64,000 nt of DNA, taken from the NCBI RefSeq assembly GCF_963422545.1, contig NZ_OY730241.1, positions 71,558 to 135,557 of the forward strand. Direction: 5' to 3'. Every line of letters begins with the position of its first letter. The stretch's first letter is position 1. The notes beneath the pieces are model-generated. The model worked only from the letters and a program-made list of their open reading frames with translations. It was not told the origin of the DNA and ran no database searches. Shown here piece by piece: positions 28,501-35,881 of this stretch. Source of the stretch: an uncultured Flavobacterium sp. (lineage in GTDB: Bacteria; Bacteroidota; Bacteroidia; Flavobacteriales; Flavobacteriaceae). The position numbers and the translations under genes are program-made.

Positions 28501-28932
28501 CCGCTTGGTGATTATGTCTTTGAGTATAAAATTCAAGACGACGTTTGTCCTAGAAGTATAATATTGAATCTTTCTGTCAATGATAAGTGTAAAGTACTGC
28601 CATGTGGAACAATACTCGTACATAACGCCTTCTCTCCAAATGGAGATAGCATAAACGATAAATTTATTATTGATAGTATTGATGACACCGTTTGTTATCC
28701 AAGTAATGATATAGAGATATACAATCGCTGGGGAATATTAGTATTTGAAACTAAAAACTATAATAACACAACGAATTCATTTGACGGTATTTCAAGAGGA
28801 AGAACAACTATAAGTCAATCAGATGGTCTTCCGTCAGGAACTTACTTTTATATTCTTAATTACACTTCCGTAGATGGAAATGGTGCAATTCAAACGAATA
28901 AAAAAGATGGATATCTATATCTTAGTAGATAA
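22591..28932 (+). CDS. Giant repeat adhesin with type B T9SS C-terminal domain
   Basis: A 2113-residue surface protein. It has a signal-peptide core ending FSFSQ, a PKD-like domain (about 165-245), a SprB-type repeat (about 255-310), twelve or thirteen HYR-like beta units (about 315-1450), a second SprB-like unit, an SdrD-B/Cna-B-like part (about 1530-1610) and, at the end, the gliding-motility-associated C-terminal domain (FSPNGDSINDKFII...YNRWGILVFE...GTYFYIL). That last domain is the type B signal for the type IX secretion system. The given start is a TTG. An in-frame ATG at 22534 would supply the missing signal-peptide start but is cut by TAA at 22558. PorP/SprF and OmpA genes follow. Confidence 0.9.
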   Translation: MIIIFNINFSFSQVDLRTCGYACTSNNYTLTDVYLSLSAANGDPITNTTCTIGQVQQVYIYLNYSSNSNSSISFARLNTDLIINGVPTFLNVLLGTIVPGSNKKLIYGPFNWTCGDELILSNSIIAWKTSPNNDPGPNYNCGSYSNSQCDFTNSFTISKPLAVQFTYKACKVGTNTTVAFTSTTNGGKTPYTFAWDFRNDGGAPDSTSPNPTFTYTTSNNTAKLTVTDAQNISNSYIVPIVEPNELMLSETHPNIGCTGGLTTITLTPTGGTPNYTYSWNTGATTKDLPNVGPGNYTVTVTDSNNCIKQLSVNITSGDSTKPVVNPLPAPSTINCPDTPVFDVATATDNSGTVSSLTFVDVNTPGSCAGTYSITRTWTAKDACNNESLPVSQTINVVDITAPAWTTAATALNVTLQCSDTQGLATAQSQAPVATDACSAVTYTKTSGSFVMGNCANSGTYTNTWIAKDVCLNISTTFTQIITIQDTTAPTWTTAPTDLNATLECSDAAGLATVQSQAPVATDNCNGTVTYTKTSGSFVAGNCANSGTYTNTWIAKDVCLNTSTTFTQVITIKDTTAPIWTNAPTDLNVTLECSDTDGLATAQSEAPIATDNCNGTVTYTKTSGSFVAGSCANSGTYTNTWKAKDVCLNTSTTFTQVITIKDTTAPTWTTEATDLNVTLQCSDTQGLAAAQSQAPIATDNCNGTVTYTKTSGHFVAGSCANSGTYTNTWKAKDVCLNTSTTFTQVITIEDTTAPTWTTAATALNVTLQCSNTAGLAAAQSQAPVATDNCNGTVTYTKTSGSFVAGNCANSGTYTNTWLAKDVCLNTSTTFTQIITIEDTTAPTWTTAATALNVTLQCSDTEGLNNAQGQAPVATDNCSTVTYTKVSGQFQRGSCGSTGTYTNTWTAKDVCNNTSTVFTQVITVHDTAIPTWITQAGSLDITLQCSDVNGLTEAQNQAPSATANCSIVTYIKTSGQFMASESCSNSGTYTNSWIAKDDCGNITSAFTQVITIEDTTKPTWTTVAGTLDVTVQCSDTEALASAQATFPIATDNCDGDVSNIVKTSGQFMASESCSNSGTYTNTWTVKDECGNTSDTFTQVITIEDTTKPTWTTVAGTLDVTIQCSDTQALASAQATFPVATDNCDGDVSNIVKTSGQFMASESCSNSGTYTNTWTVKDDCGNTSDTFTQVITIEDTTKPTWTTVAGTLDVTIQCSDTEALVSAQAVFPVATDNCDGDVSNIVKTSGQFMASESCRNSGTYTNTWTVKDECGNTSDTFTQVITLEDTTKPTFVGNLPADITVSCDAVPAAAEITASDNCNPDLPVVYTETKSGIENECNTNYTLTRTWTTSDCSNNTNSYTQIITVRDTTPPTGTVPADITGLQSIADIPVANSGAITDAADNCSQTVNIMVTDTNNGASGCQENAYILTRTYTLSDCAGNKTILVQTITVENKVSVSGIPTPASCQGLSDGSIAITSSPGATVVVTNANNEVVGNTNLPAGTYTLTASSAVNSDNQNCTATATVTITEPNYKVRISGTIMNIETNTPLANVPVTLIPQGTTTGPILLHLTDANGMYNFQNIPEGNYLLQVQDANLNNVYQLYPVTTNMFLTTLQNCAYQVHNFDYGHSKFPIIGDFVWYDTNSNGIQDEWYDANNDGVVTQNIPDSNNAVDYSKWEWIDFNGDGSYSGPQNIGELNAGGFGNPLSPNIFITGPNGYHKEIIVGIQGYYRDRVETENPFGDYTVELKIDSNLDAASQAMGATGLVKVVPNFAGKKVSGVTGKQQAHIVCGSTNAPIQTATITAEDLIHLDKDFGISCKLFADIDAVDDNYVDIGCNKFGLVGNVLSNDLLNAGTPATIEMVNFTLLNNTGNTDVNITINQSGNVNVPAGTPAGTYTYNYQICEKLNPTNCDSALVTIKVLPNEVATASGSACNADTSPVNLLDLLPSGTPTTGTWIDTNSTHAINGNILTAFGLPLGDYVFEYKIQDDVCPRSIILNLSVNDKCKVLPCGTILVHNAFSPNGDSINDKFIIDSIDDTVCYPSNDIEIYNRWGILVFETKNYNNTTNSFDGISRGRTTISQSDGLPSGTYFYILNYTSVDGNGAIQTNKKDGYLYLSR
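23783..26433 (+). repeat. Ten near-identical HYR-like coding repeats in the adhesin
   Basis: Unit starts, marked by the codons for DTTAPTW or DTTKPTW, fall near 23783, 24043, 24307, 24571, 24835, 25099, 25360, 25624, 25894 and 26164. The period is 264 bp (88 residues) in the first group and 270 bp (90 residues) in the last three. Copies in the last group share long identical DNA stretches. Each unit carries a conserved Cys pattern (CSD, DNC, NC or SC, DVC or DEC). Confidence 0.9.
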
Positions 28933-28937
28933 GCAAT

Positions 28938-28982
28938 AATGCCATCTTGATGATATAATTCATCTATTGTCAGGATGGCATT
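28938..28982 (+). terminator. Hairpin between the adhesin and PorP/SprF genes
   Basis: AATGCCATC at 28938-28946 pairs with GATGGCATT at 28974-28982, with further pairing inside. The T-run after it is weak. It could reduce rather than end read-through into the PorP/SprF gene. Confidence 0.55.
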
Positions 28983-29077
28983 TAATTGAACTTTCGTGTT
29001 TTTAAACCCATGAACAGATTGAGTTTATTTGATAAGATTAAAAAATAATGGCAATAATAAAATTATAAACACCTACT

Positions 29078-29989
29078 ATGAGAACAAAATTATTTTCTTT
29101 CGTTTTGATGTTTACAGCTATGCTAAGTTATGCACAACAAGATGCTCAATTTACACAATACATGTACAACACCATAAATATTAATCCGGCTTATGCAGGA
29201 TCGCGAGGAGCCTTGAGTATTTTCGGTTTATACCGTACCCAATGGGTTGGACTTGACGGAGCTCCTAAAACTAGCACCTTTTCAGTCAATTCGCCAATAA
29301 ATAATAGCAACTTAGGAGTAGGTGCTTCACTGGTTAGCGATAAAATTGGCCCAACTAATGAAACCACTTTTTCTGCTGATCTCTCCTACACTGTACAAAC
29401 CTCAGCAGATTTTAAACTTTCATTTGGTATTAAAGGAACCGCTAATATATTTAATCTCGATGTTAACAAATTAAACCCTGCCAGTCAGGGAGATCCTCAA
29501 TTTCAGGATTTAAACAATAAGTTCTCTCCAAATGTAGGTGCAGGTGTCTATTGGCATTCCAGTAAAGCCTACATAGGGTTATCAATTCCAAATTTTATCG
29601 AGACCAATCGCTATGACAATAATGATGTAGCCATTTTTAAAGATAAAATCAATTATTACTTTATGGCTGGCTACGTATTTGATTTGGGTCCGGAAGTAAA
29701 ATTCAAACCGGCAACACTTTTCAAAATGGTACAAGGAGCTCCTTTACAAGCAGATATTTCGGCTAATTTCATGTTCATCGACAGGGTTGTGGCTGGAGTG
29801 GCTTACAGATGGAGTGCTGCAATGAGTGCTATGGTAGGATTCCAGGTCACTGATGGTTTATATATAGGTTATGGTTATGATCGTGAAACCACTAACTTAA
29901 ATAATTACAACTCTGGTTCGCACGAAATTTTCTTGCGCTTCGAACTGTTCCAAAACAATGGTAAAATAACAACTCCACGTTTCTTCTAA
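29078..29989 (+). CDS. PorP/SprF family type IX secretion membrane protein
   Basis: A 303-residue outer-membrane protein with a signal peptide (about 1-19, ending LSYAQ). The motif QDAQFTQYMYNTININPAYAGSRGALSIFGLYRTQWVG-like start is the hallmark of the PorP/SprF family, followed by a 14-strand-like barrel. In Flavobacterium, SprF-type proteins are needed to deliver a partner protein carrying a type B C-terminal domain, and the gene lies directly after such a partner. Here the large adhesin precedes it by 145 bp and the OmpA-like gene follows 12 bp later. It is most likely the dedicated outer-membrane factor for the adhesin. Confidence 0.93.
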   Translation: MRTKLFSFVLMFTAMLSYAQQDAQFTQYMYNTININPAYAGSRGALSIFGLYRTQWVGLDGAPKTSTFSVNSPINNSNLGVGASLVSDKIGPTNETTFSADLSYTVQTSADFKLSFGIKGTANIFNLDVNKLNPASQGDPQFQDLNNKFSPNVGAGVYWHSSKAYIGLSIPNFIETNRYDNNDVAIFKDKINYYFMAGYVFDLGPEVKFKPATLFKMVQGAPLQADISANFMFIDRVVAGVAYRWSAAMSAMVGFQVTDGLYIGYGYDRETTNLNNYNSGSHEIFLRFELFQNNGKITTPRFF

Positions 29990-30001
29990 AAAATATTTAT
30001 C

Positions 30002-31939
30002 ATGAAAAATTATATACTCCTTTGCATAATAATAGTAAGTGTTTTTTCATCTAACAGTTATTCACAAAAGAACAAACTAGCTTCCGGAGATAAAAAATAC
30101 GATAACTATGCCTACATTGATGCTATTAAAACCTACGAACGGGTAGCAAAAAAAGGATACAAATCAGAAGATATGTTCAAGAAATTAGGTAATTCCTTCT
30201 ACTTCAATTCTGAATTTGATAAAGCCGCAAAATGGTATGGTGAATTGTTTGCCATGAATGCAGAACAAGAACCTGAGTATTATTATCGATATGCCCAATC
30301 GCTAAAATCTACGGGGGATACGGCCAAAGCCAATCAAATGTTTGATTTATTCCATCAAAAATCAAAAAATGATAACAGGGCCAAGCTGTACGACGAAAAC
30401 AAAAACTATCTTGATATTATTAAAGCCAATTCAGGACGATATAATATCGAAGATGCAGGTATTAACAGTAAATATTCAGATTATGGAACTACATTCTATC
30501 AAAACAAACTTGTTTTCACTTCAGCCAGAGATACTGGTAACTTTGATCAGAGAAAACACAAATGGACAGGCGAGCATTTTACAAATTTATATCAATCCGA
30601 CCTCGATGAAAATTTTAATCCTAACGCTCCAAAAAAGTTTAAATCAAAAATAAATTCAAAATTCCACGAAGCAACACCTGTGTTCACAAAAGATGGAAAA
30701 ACAGTTTATTTTACAAGAAACAATTATCTTAATGGTAAAAAAGGAAAAGATGAACATAAAATTACTCTGGTAAAAATATATAAAGCCACTTTTGAAAAAA
30801 ACGAATGGGGAAATATAACCGAATTGCCTTTTGACAGTAATAGTTATAGCACAGCGCATCCTGCTTTAAGTCCGGATGAGAAAACGATGTATTTTGCATC
30901 AGATATGCCCGGAACAATTGGACAATCGGATATTTTTAAAGTAAGTATCGATGCCAATGGTGTATTTGGTACTCCTGTAAATTTGGGAACTCCAGTTAAT
31001 ACCGAAGGGAAAGAAACTTTTCCTTATGTAACAGATGACGATGAGATTTATTTTGCCTCAGATGGGCATCCCGGACTTGGAGGATTGGATGTATTTGCCG
31101 GAAAAATAGCTAAAGATGGTACTATAAGTAACATTCAAAATGTTGGTGCTGATGTTAACTCTCCAAAAGATGATTTTGCCTATGTAATTGAGACTAAGTC
31201 TCGAAAAGGTTTCTTTTCATCCAACAAAGATGGTGGAAGGGGTTCTGATGATATTTATAAATTTTTAGAAACTAAAAGATTATATTGTGTTCAGGAGTTG
31301 TATGGGGTTGTTACAGATCTGGCATCGGGCGAAATTCTGCCGGATACCAAGCTGACTCTGTATGACAGCAATTATAAAATGATCACTACTACAACTTCTG
31401 ATAAAGACGGTAATTATAAATTTCCTGTTGAGTGCGGTATGTCGTATGCAGTGCGTGCCGAAAAAGATAAATATACGACTAAAGAGGTTACTGTTACCAT
31501 TTTAAAAGAAAACGGAAGAACCAATTTACCAATAGCGCTGGAAAAAGCGGAATGTGTGGTAACTGTTGGTGATGATTTAGCAAAATGTTTTGGTATAAAA
31601 ATGATCTATTTTGATCTGGATAAATCTGATATACGTGTAGAAGCTGCTATAGATCTTGAAAAAATACTCGATGTATTGAATCAATATCCGTCTATGAAAC
31701 TCGATATTCGTTCACATACAGATAGCCGTGCATCATTTAAATACAATGAAGCTTTATCTGACAGAAGAGCTAAATCTACCATACAATGGCTTATTAAAAA
31801 TGGGGTAGCTCCAAACAGATTAACCGGTAAAGGATACGGAGAAACACAGCTCGTAAACGGATGCTCTGATAATGTACCTTGTACTGAAGCGGAACACCAA
31901 ATGAACAGAAGAAGTGAGTTCCTTGTTTCGGCTTTATGA
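30002..31939 (+). CDS. PorE-like OmpA family protein with TPR and beta-propeller
   Basis: A 645-residue envelope protein. In order it shows a signal peptide (about 1-21), TPR-like helices (about 25-130), WD40-like PD40 propeller blades (about 150-420, e.g. HPALSPDEKTMYFASD), a carboxypeptidase-regulatory-like domain (about 430-510), and an OmpA C-terminal peptidoglycan-binding domain (about 525-645, with IYFDLDKSDI, DIRSHTDSRA and RRAKSTIQWL). The same domain order is known from the T9SS component PorE. Its place 12 bp after PorP/SprF suggests that it ties the adhesin export or attachment complex to peptidoglycan. Confidence 0.9.
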   Translation: MKNYILLCIIIVSVFSSNSYSQKNKLASGDKKYDNYAYIDAIKTYERVAKKGYKSEDMFKKLGNSFYFNSEFDKAAKWYGELFAMNAEQEPEYYYRYAQSLKSTGDTAKANQMFDLFHQKSKNDNRAKLYDENKNYLDIIKANSGRYNIEDAGINSKYSDYGTTFYQNKLVFTSARDTGNFDQRKHKWTGEHFTNLYQSDLDENFNPNAPKKFKSKINSKFHEATPVFTKDGKTVYFTRNNYLNGKKGKDEHKITLVKIYKATFEKNEWGNITELPFDSNSYSTAHPALSPDEKTMYFASDMPGTIGQSDIFKVSIDANGVFGTPVNLGTPVNTEGKETFPYVTDDDEIYFASDGHPGLGGLDVFAGKIAKDGTISNIQNVGADVNSPKDDFAYVIETKSRKGFFSSNKDGGRGSDDIYKFLETKRLYCVQELYGVVTDLASGEILPDTKLTLYDSNYKMITTTTSDKDGNYKFPVECGMSYAVRAEKDKYTTKEVTVTILKENGRTNLPIALEKAECVVTVGDDLAKCFGIKMIYFDLDKSDIRVEAAIDLEKILDVLNQYPSMKLDIRSHTDSRASFKYNEALSDRRAKSTIQWLIKNGVAPNRLTGKGYGETQLVNGCSDNVPCTEAEHQMNRRSEFLVSAL

Positions 31940-32018
31940 TAATTTTTTGTGAAAAAACAATTTTAGGTTCGATTTTTGTCTATCTATGTATTAGTTAATT
32001 TTTTAAAAAATTGAAATC

Positions 32019-32567
32019 ATGAAATTAGTAAAACAATTATTTATAGCGATACTGTTTTTTGCTGTAAGCTCTTCACACGCACAGGTATCGGTCAATGTCA
32101 ATATCGGAACTCCACCAGCTTGGGGACCTGTAGGTTATACCGATGTACGCTATTATTATTTACCTGATTTAGAAATGTATTACGATATTAATGCATCGTG
32201 TTATATCTATTTCAGTAATGGACGATGGTTAAGAGCCAGAACTTTGCCAAGATATTATAGAAATTATGACTTATATAACGAATATAAAGTTGTTCTTAAT
32301 GATTACAGAGGAGATAGACCGTATGACAATTATAAATTTCATAAAGAAAAATATTATAAAGGTTATAAAGGAGGACCACAAAGAACTATAGGTCGAAAAC
32401 CTGGTAGAGGCAATAATAAAGATTATTATGATGAAGATAATGGAAACGGTTATGGCCGTGGAAATAATGGAAATGGAAATGGAAATGGCCACGGAAAAGA
32501 CCATGATCATGGAAATAATGGGAATGGAAATGGCCACGGAAATGGCCATGGAAAAGATAAAGATTAA
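32019..32567 (+). CDS. Small secreted protein with Gly/Asn/His-rich tail
   Basis: A 182-residue exported protein with a signal peptide (about 1-21, ending SSHAQ). The first half of the mature chain is Tyr-rich (TDVRYYYLPDLEMYYDINASCYIYF), resembling short YXXY-type envelope proteins of Bacteroidota. The last 45 residues are almost only Gly, Asn, His, Lys and Asp in repeated GNGNGHGKD-like units. The coding DNA there is a degenerate GGAAATGG-type repeat. It lies 79 bp after the PorE-like gene, so it may belong to that transcript. The function is unknown; the His/Asp tail could bind metal. Confidence 0.75.
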   Translation: MKLVKQLFIAILFFAVSSSHAQVSVNVNIGTPPAWGPVGYTDVRYYYLPDLEMYYDINASCYIYFSNGRWLRARTLPRYYRNYDLYNEYKVVLNDYRGDRPYDNYKFHKEKYYKGYKGGPQRTIGRKPGRGNNKDYYDEDNGNGYGRGNNGNGNGNGHGKDHDHGNNGNGNGHGNGHGKDKD

Positions 32568-32650
32568 ACTATAACAATAAAAAGAGACTTTAGTAAACCT
32601 CCTTTTTATTTACACATAAACAAAGAAGTTTTAAATAAAAATTGTAAAAA

Positions 32651-32678
32651 AAACCTGTTCATTTACTTGAACAGGTTT
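32651..32678. terminator. Bidirectional terminator
   Basis: AAACCTGTTCA (32651-32661) pairs perfectly with TGAACAGGTTT (32668-32678) around a 6-base loop. A-runs and T-runs on the two sides suit termination in both directions between convergent genes. Confidence 0.85.
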
Positions 32679-32712
32679 TATATTTTTATATAATAATGAG
32701 TTTTAAAACTAA

Positions 32713-32910
32713 TTATTTATTCTGTTGTCCTGGTGCATAAGCTTTTGCACTCTTACTTCCAGACATCTTTTTTGCTTGTCCCGGAGGAATCTTTCCAGAG
32801 TTTGAAGATGAGTTATGACCAGTATGAATAGTCTGAACACTACAACTTGTAACAAATAAAGTAAGCAAAATAGTAATGAAGAAATGTTTAAAAATTCCGG
32901 TAATTTTCAT
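32713..32910 (-). CDS. Small lipoprotein
   Basis: The start at 32910 gives a 65-residue protein with a normal lipoprotein signal, MKITGIFKHFF...LLTLFVTSC; Cys24 would be acylated. The frame is open to an upstream ATG at 32958, but that would add 16 Lys/Thr-rich residues in front of the signal. The mature part is short and Ser/Gly/Lys-rich, with PPGQAKK and APGQQNK, a pattern common in tiny Bacteroidota lipoproteins of unknown role. It is convergent with the preceding Gly-rich secreted protein gene. Confidence 0.7.
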   Translation of the reverse strand: MKITGIFKHFFITILLTLFVTSCSVQTIHTGHNSSSNSGKIPPGQAKKMSGSKSAKAYAPGQQNK

Positions 32911-33073
32911 AGGTTTTGTTTTAGATTTGGTTTTCAAAGTTACATTTTTTCCTATCATATCATAAAATGATTTATTTTTTTCTAATCCTGCCTCAGCATT
33001 TCTTCTGTATTATGCTTTAAACTTGTTAGCTGGACTAATTTAGTAATGCTGCTAAACCTTAAAACTGTTTTTA

Positions 33074-33104
33074 TTGTAGTTTTTGATTATTTTAAATATA
33101 TTTG
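33074..33104 (+). promoter_or_regulatory. Consensus promoter of the GNAT gene
   Basis: TTG at 33074-33076, a 20-bp spacer, and TATATTTG at 33097-33104 are a full match to the Bacteroidota sigma pattern. The start codon is at 33109, only 5 bp beyond, so the transcript would be leaderless or nearly so. Confidence 0.75.
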
Positions 33105-33108
33105 AGAT

Positions 33109-33585
33109 ATGGATACAAATAATCAAAATATCACTACCAGACCAGCTATAAATACAGATTTGCCACAGCTTAACGAATTCCTGCAATTTCTGGTTGAGGC
33201 AGAACGTCCTTTTGATCCCACCTTAAAAGATGGAAAAATCTTTTATTATGATATTCAAGAACTTATACAAGATAAGGATACAGAAATTTTGGTAATCGAA
33301 GAAAACAATGAAATCATTGGATGTGGCTACGCCCAAATTCGATCGGCGAAAGCATATCAACGTCACGAACTTTTCGGGTATCTTGGCTTTATGTTTGTAA
33401 AACCTCAATTTAGAGGAAGAGGCATTAATAACTTATTATTAAACGATCTCAAAAAATGGGTTTTATCAAAAGGAATTACTGAAATCCGACTGGAAGTTTA
33501 TTCTGATAACGAACCCGCTGTTAAAGCTTATGAAAAAGCCGGTTTCCAAAAAATATTGACCACAATGCGTTGTGAGATTAGCTAA
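33109..33585 (+). CDS. GNAT family N-acetyltransferase
   Basis: A 158-residue acetyltransferase. The acetyl-CoA-binding region is clear: LFGYLGFMFVKPQFRGRGINNLLLNDLKKW has the V-x-x-x-x-R-x-x-G-x-G loop of motif A, and RLEVYSDNEPAVKAYEKAGF is motif B. It transfers an acetyl group from acetyl-CoA to an amine; the acceptor cannot be predicted. It has its own consensus promoter and is followed 15 bp later by the remains of a second, unrelated GNAT gene. Confidence 0.9.
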   Translation: MDTNNQNITTRPAINTDLPQLNEFLQFLVEAERPFDPTLKDGKIFYYDIQELIQDKDTEILVIEENNEIIGCGYAQIRSAKAYQRHELFGYLGFMFVKPQFRGRGINNLLLNDLKKWVLSKGITEIRLEVYSDNEPAVKAYEKAGFQKILTTMRCEIS

Positions 33586-33600
33586 GAGAAAAATTATAAA

Positions 33601-34145
33601 ATGATATTAATTGTAAAAATTTCCCTCTACTCGCAACAGATAGATTACTGCTGCGAAATATTCAAAATACAGATGCTGCTTTAATTCATAAGCTACATTC
33701 TGATCCTATTGTAAATGCTTTTGTTGGAAGAGACAATTCATCTACCCTAAAAAATGCAAAAGATTATATCGTCAAAATGCAAAATTTAATTGATCGGAAT
33801 GAATGTATCTATTGGGTCATTAGTTTAAATGGCAGCGATAATTTGGTAGGGTCTGTTTGTTTGTGGAACTTTGATTTTGAAAATGAGATTGTCGAAATTG
33901 GATATGAAATGCTCCATGATTTTCAAGGTAAAGGCATAATGAGTGAAGCAATCAAAAAAGTTATAGAATATGCATTTGAAGAAATAAAAGCAAAATTAAT
34001 CACGGCATTCCCATCCGCTGATAATAACAATTCTGTAAGTATACTAAAAAAGCTAAATTTCGAATTCGAAGACAAAAAATACAATAATACTCATGCAAAT
34101 ATAAAAAACCTGGTTACTTATACTTTGAGAAATAGTGTAAGTTAA
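33601..34145 (+). pseudogene. GNAT acetyltransferase (RimJ/RimL-like), frameshifted near its start
   Basis: From 33777 an open frame encodes 122 residues with the RimJ/RimL-type motifs VEIGYEMLHDFQGKGIMSEA and NNSVSILKKLNFEFE. The DNA just upstream still encodes the missing N-terminus in the same frame, with NFPLLATDRLLLRNIQ, the usual RLLLR start. That frame has no ATG of its own. An ATG at 33601 (MILIVK) joins it perfectly if one A is added to the A5 run at 33615-33619. The gene is therefore broken by a single-base deletion or by a sequence error. Otherwise translation would have to begin at Met 33777 without the first strand and helix. Confidence 0.72.
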
Positions 34146-34405
34146 TTAGCTATACTATCGCATTATTCTAAACTAATAAAAGGCAATTTTTATTTTAAGT
34201 AAAATACATACCTCAAGAAATAAAACATCCATAAAAGTTTCAAAATAAAGTTTTTTTTCTTTCACAAAATCATTAACTTGTTCAGTATTAAACATACTAC
34301 ATATTATAAAGCTGTTTTCATTCCGTTACATTTCCATATTTTCTAAAATAAATTATAGCGTAGTATACCTGAAGTAATTATTCTAACGTCTAAAAAGAAT
34401 TTATT

Positions 34406-35872
34406 ATGCGAGTATCAGTCACCCGAAAAAATATAAAATTCATCCCGGATTCTAAAAGAGTTGTTGCCCGATATTTTATGAATGGTGATGAACGAACCCA
34501 ACAAATGGTACTGCGCATAATGATGCTGGATGAAAAACAAGTCCTGGAAACTTTAGAACAGACACTTCGCGAATTTGCCAGACGCCACCGAAATATTTCG
34601 GCTATATTTTTTAAACATTGCGAACGAATAAGAAGTCTCATTGAAGCATTGCAAATTGATTATGAAGCAATGTCTCTGGACAGAAAAATGCTTATAGGTT
34701 CTTATTGCACTATGGAATATGCGATAGAATCAGCCGCTATTTTTAATCCGTCTATTATTGAAGATTTTGATCAGTCAGGTTTAGAAGCGGGAGAAAAACG
34801 TGTCATCATTTCTTTTCGTGCCACAGGTGAAGGTCATATTTCATCCATTGTTTTTAGAAGAGGAATTCTCGATAAAGATAACAATCTGCAAGTCATGAAA
34901 ATTGGCCATAATATTGATAAAGCCGAGATTAATCATAAAGCTACTTTCAATAAAGAACGATTCTTACTGAAATTGTCTGAAATGCATACACATGACAGAT
35001 CCATGACACAGATTATGCAGGAACTGCCTAACGATTTTGAGTATGCCGTTCTAAAAAATATAGTTACTGTAGCCTTAAGCGACCCATCTATACGTGAAGA
35101 ACGAAGAACCGCACTAAACGAAATACTATGGCTGGCCAGATCATTTTATGATTTAGAATTCAAACACGATTCTGATATTACCGAGCGCGTTATATTTCCA
35201 ATATCAGATTCTGAAAGCCGCGGAATTGAAGATGCCCGTTTTGTTCGTTTTATCGACGACGACGGTTCTACTCGTGTTATGGCAACTTACACCGCTTATA
35301 ACGGTCACGCCATATTACCAAAACTTATTTCTACCGAAGATTTTTATACCTTTAGAGTAATGCCTTTACACGGTATTGGTGCTCAAAATAAAAACCTCGC
35401 TTTATTCCCAAAAAAAATAAACGGCAAATATGCGATGCTTGCCAGAATCGATGGCGTAAACAATTACATCATGTATTCAGAGAGAGTTACACAATGGAAT
35501 AATCCTGTTCTTCTACAAGAACCGCATTATCCCTGGGAGTTTACCCAAATAGGAAATTGTGGATCTCCACTCTGGACAGAAGAAGGCTGGCTCGTAATTA
35601 CCCATGGCGTTGGTACAATGAGACGTTATTGCATTGGGGCTTCATTATTTGATCTTGATGACCCAACCAAAGAAATTGGAAGACTTAAAGAACCGTTGCT
35701 TTCACCACTGGAAGACGAACGTGAAGGTTATGTGCCAAATGTAGTTTACTCCTGCGGTGCCATTATACACAACAATAGTTTAATTTTACCTTATGCCGTC
35801 TCTGACTACTCCTCTACTTATGCTGTAGTTGATATGGTAGAATTACTAGATGCTTTAAAAAACAGTAAATAA
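34406..35872 (+). CDS. GH130 family glycosidase / mannooligosaccharide phosphorylase-like
   Basis: A 488-residue cytoplasmic protein without signal peptide. The C-terminal five-bladed propeller (about 170-488) carries GH130 motifs: SRGIEDARFVRF, ATYTAYNGH, KNLALFPKKINGKYAMLARIDG, EPHYPWEFTQIGNCGSPLWTEEGWLVITHGVG, and a YVPNVVYSCGA end. GH130 enzymes phosphorolyse or hydrolyse beta-mannosides. The first 165 residues form a helical extension seen in longer members. It stands alone, with no sugar transporter or glycosyltransferase beside it. The linkage specificity is not known. Confidence 0.85.
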   Translation: MRVSVTRKNIKFIPDSKRVVARYFMNGDERTQQMVLRIMMLDEKQVLETLEQTLREFARRHRNISAIFFKHCERIRSLIEALQIDYEAMSLDRKMLIGSYCTMEYAIESAAIFNPSIIEDFDQSGLEAGEKRVIISFRATGEGHISSIVFRRGILDKDNNLQVMKIGHNIDKAEINHKATFNKERFLLKLSEMHTHDRSMTQIMQELPNDFEYAVLKNIVTVALSDPSIREERRTALNEILWLARSFYDLEFKHDSDITERVIFPISDSESRGIEDARFVRFIDDDGSTRVMATYTAYNGHAILPKLISTEDFYTFRVMPLHGIGAQNKNLALFPKKINGKYAMLARIDGVNNYIMYSERVTQWNNPVLLQEPHYPWEFTQIGNCGSPLWTEEGWLVITHGVGTMRRYCIGASLFDLDDPTKEIGRLKEPLLSPLEDEREGYVPNVVYSCGAIIHNNSLILPYAVSDYSSTYAVVDMVELLDALKNSK

Positions 35873-35881
35873 ATCAATTTA

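Noticed and set aside
32271..32549. Minus-strand frame of 92 codons rich in Ile, Ser and Val
   Set aside because: It is the antisense of the Gly/Asn/His-rich tail of the secreted protein, a typical artefact of a repetitive coding sequence.
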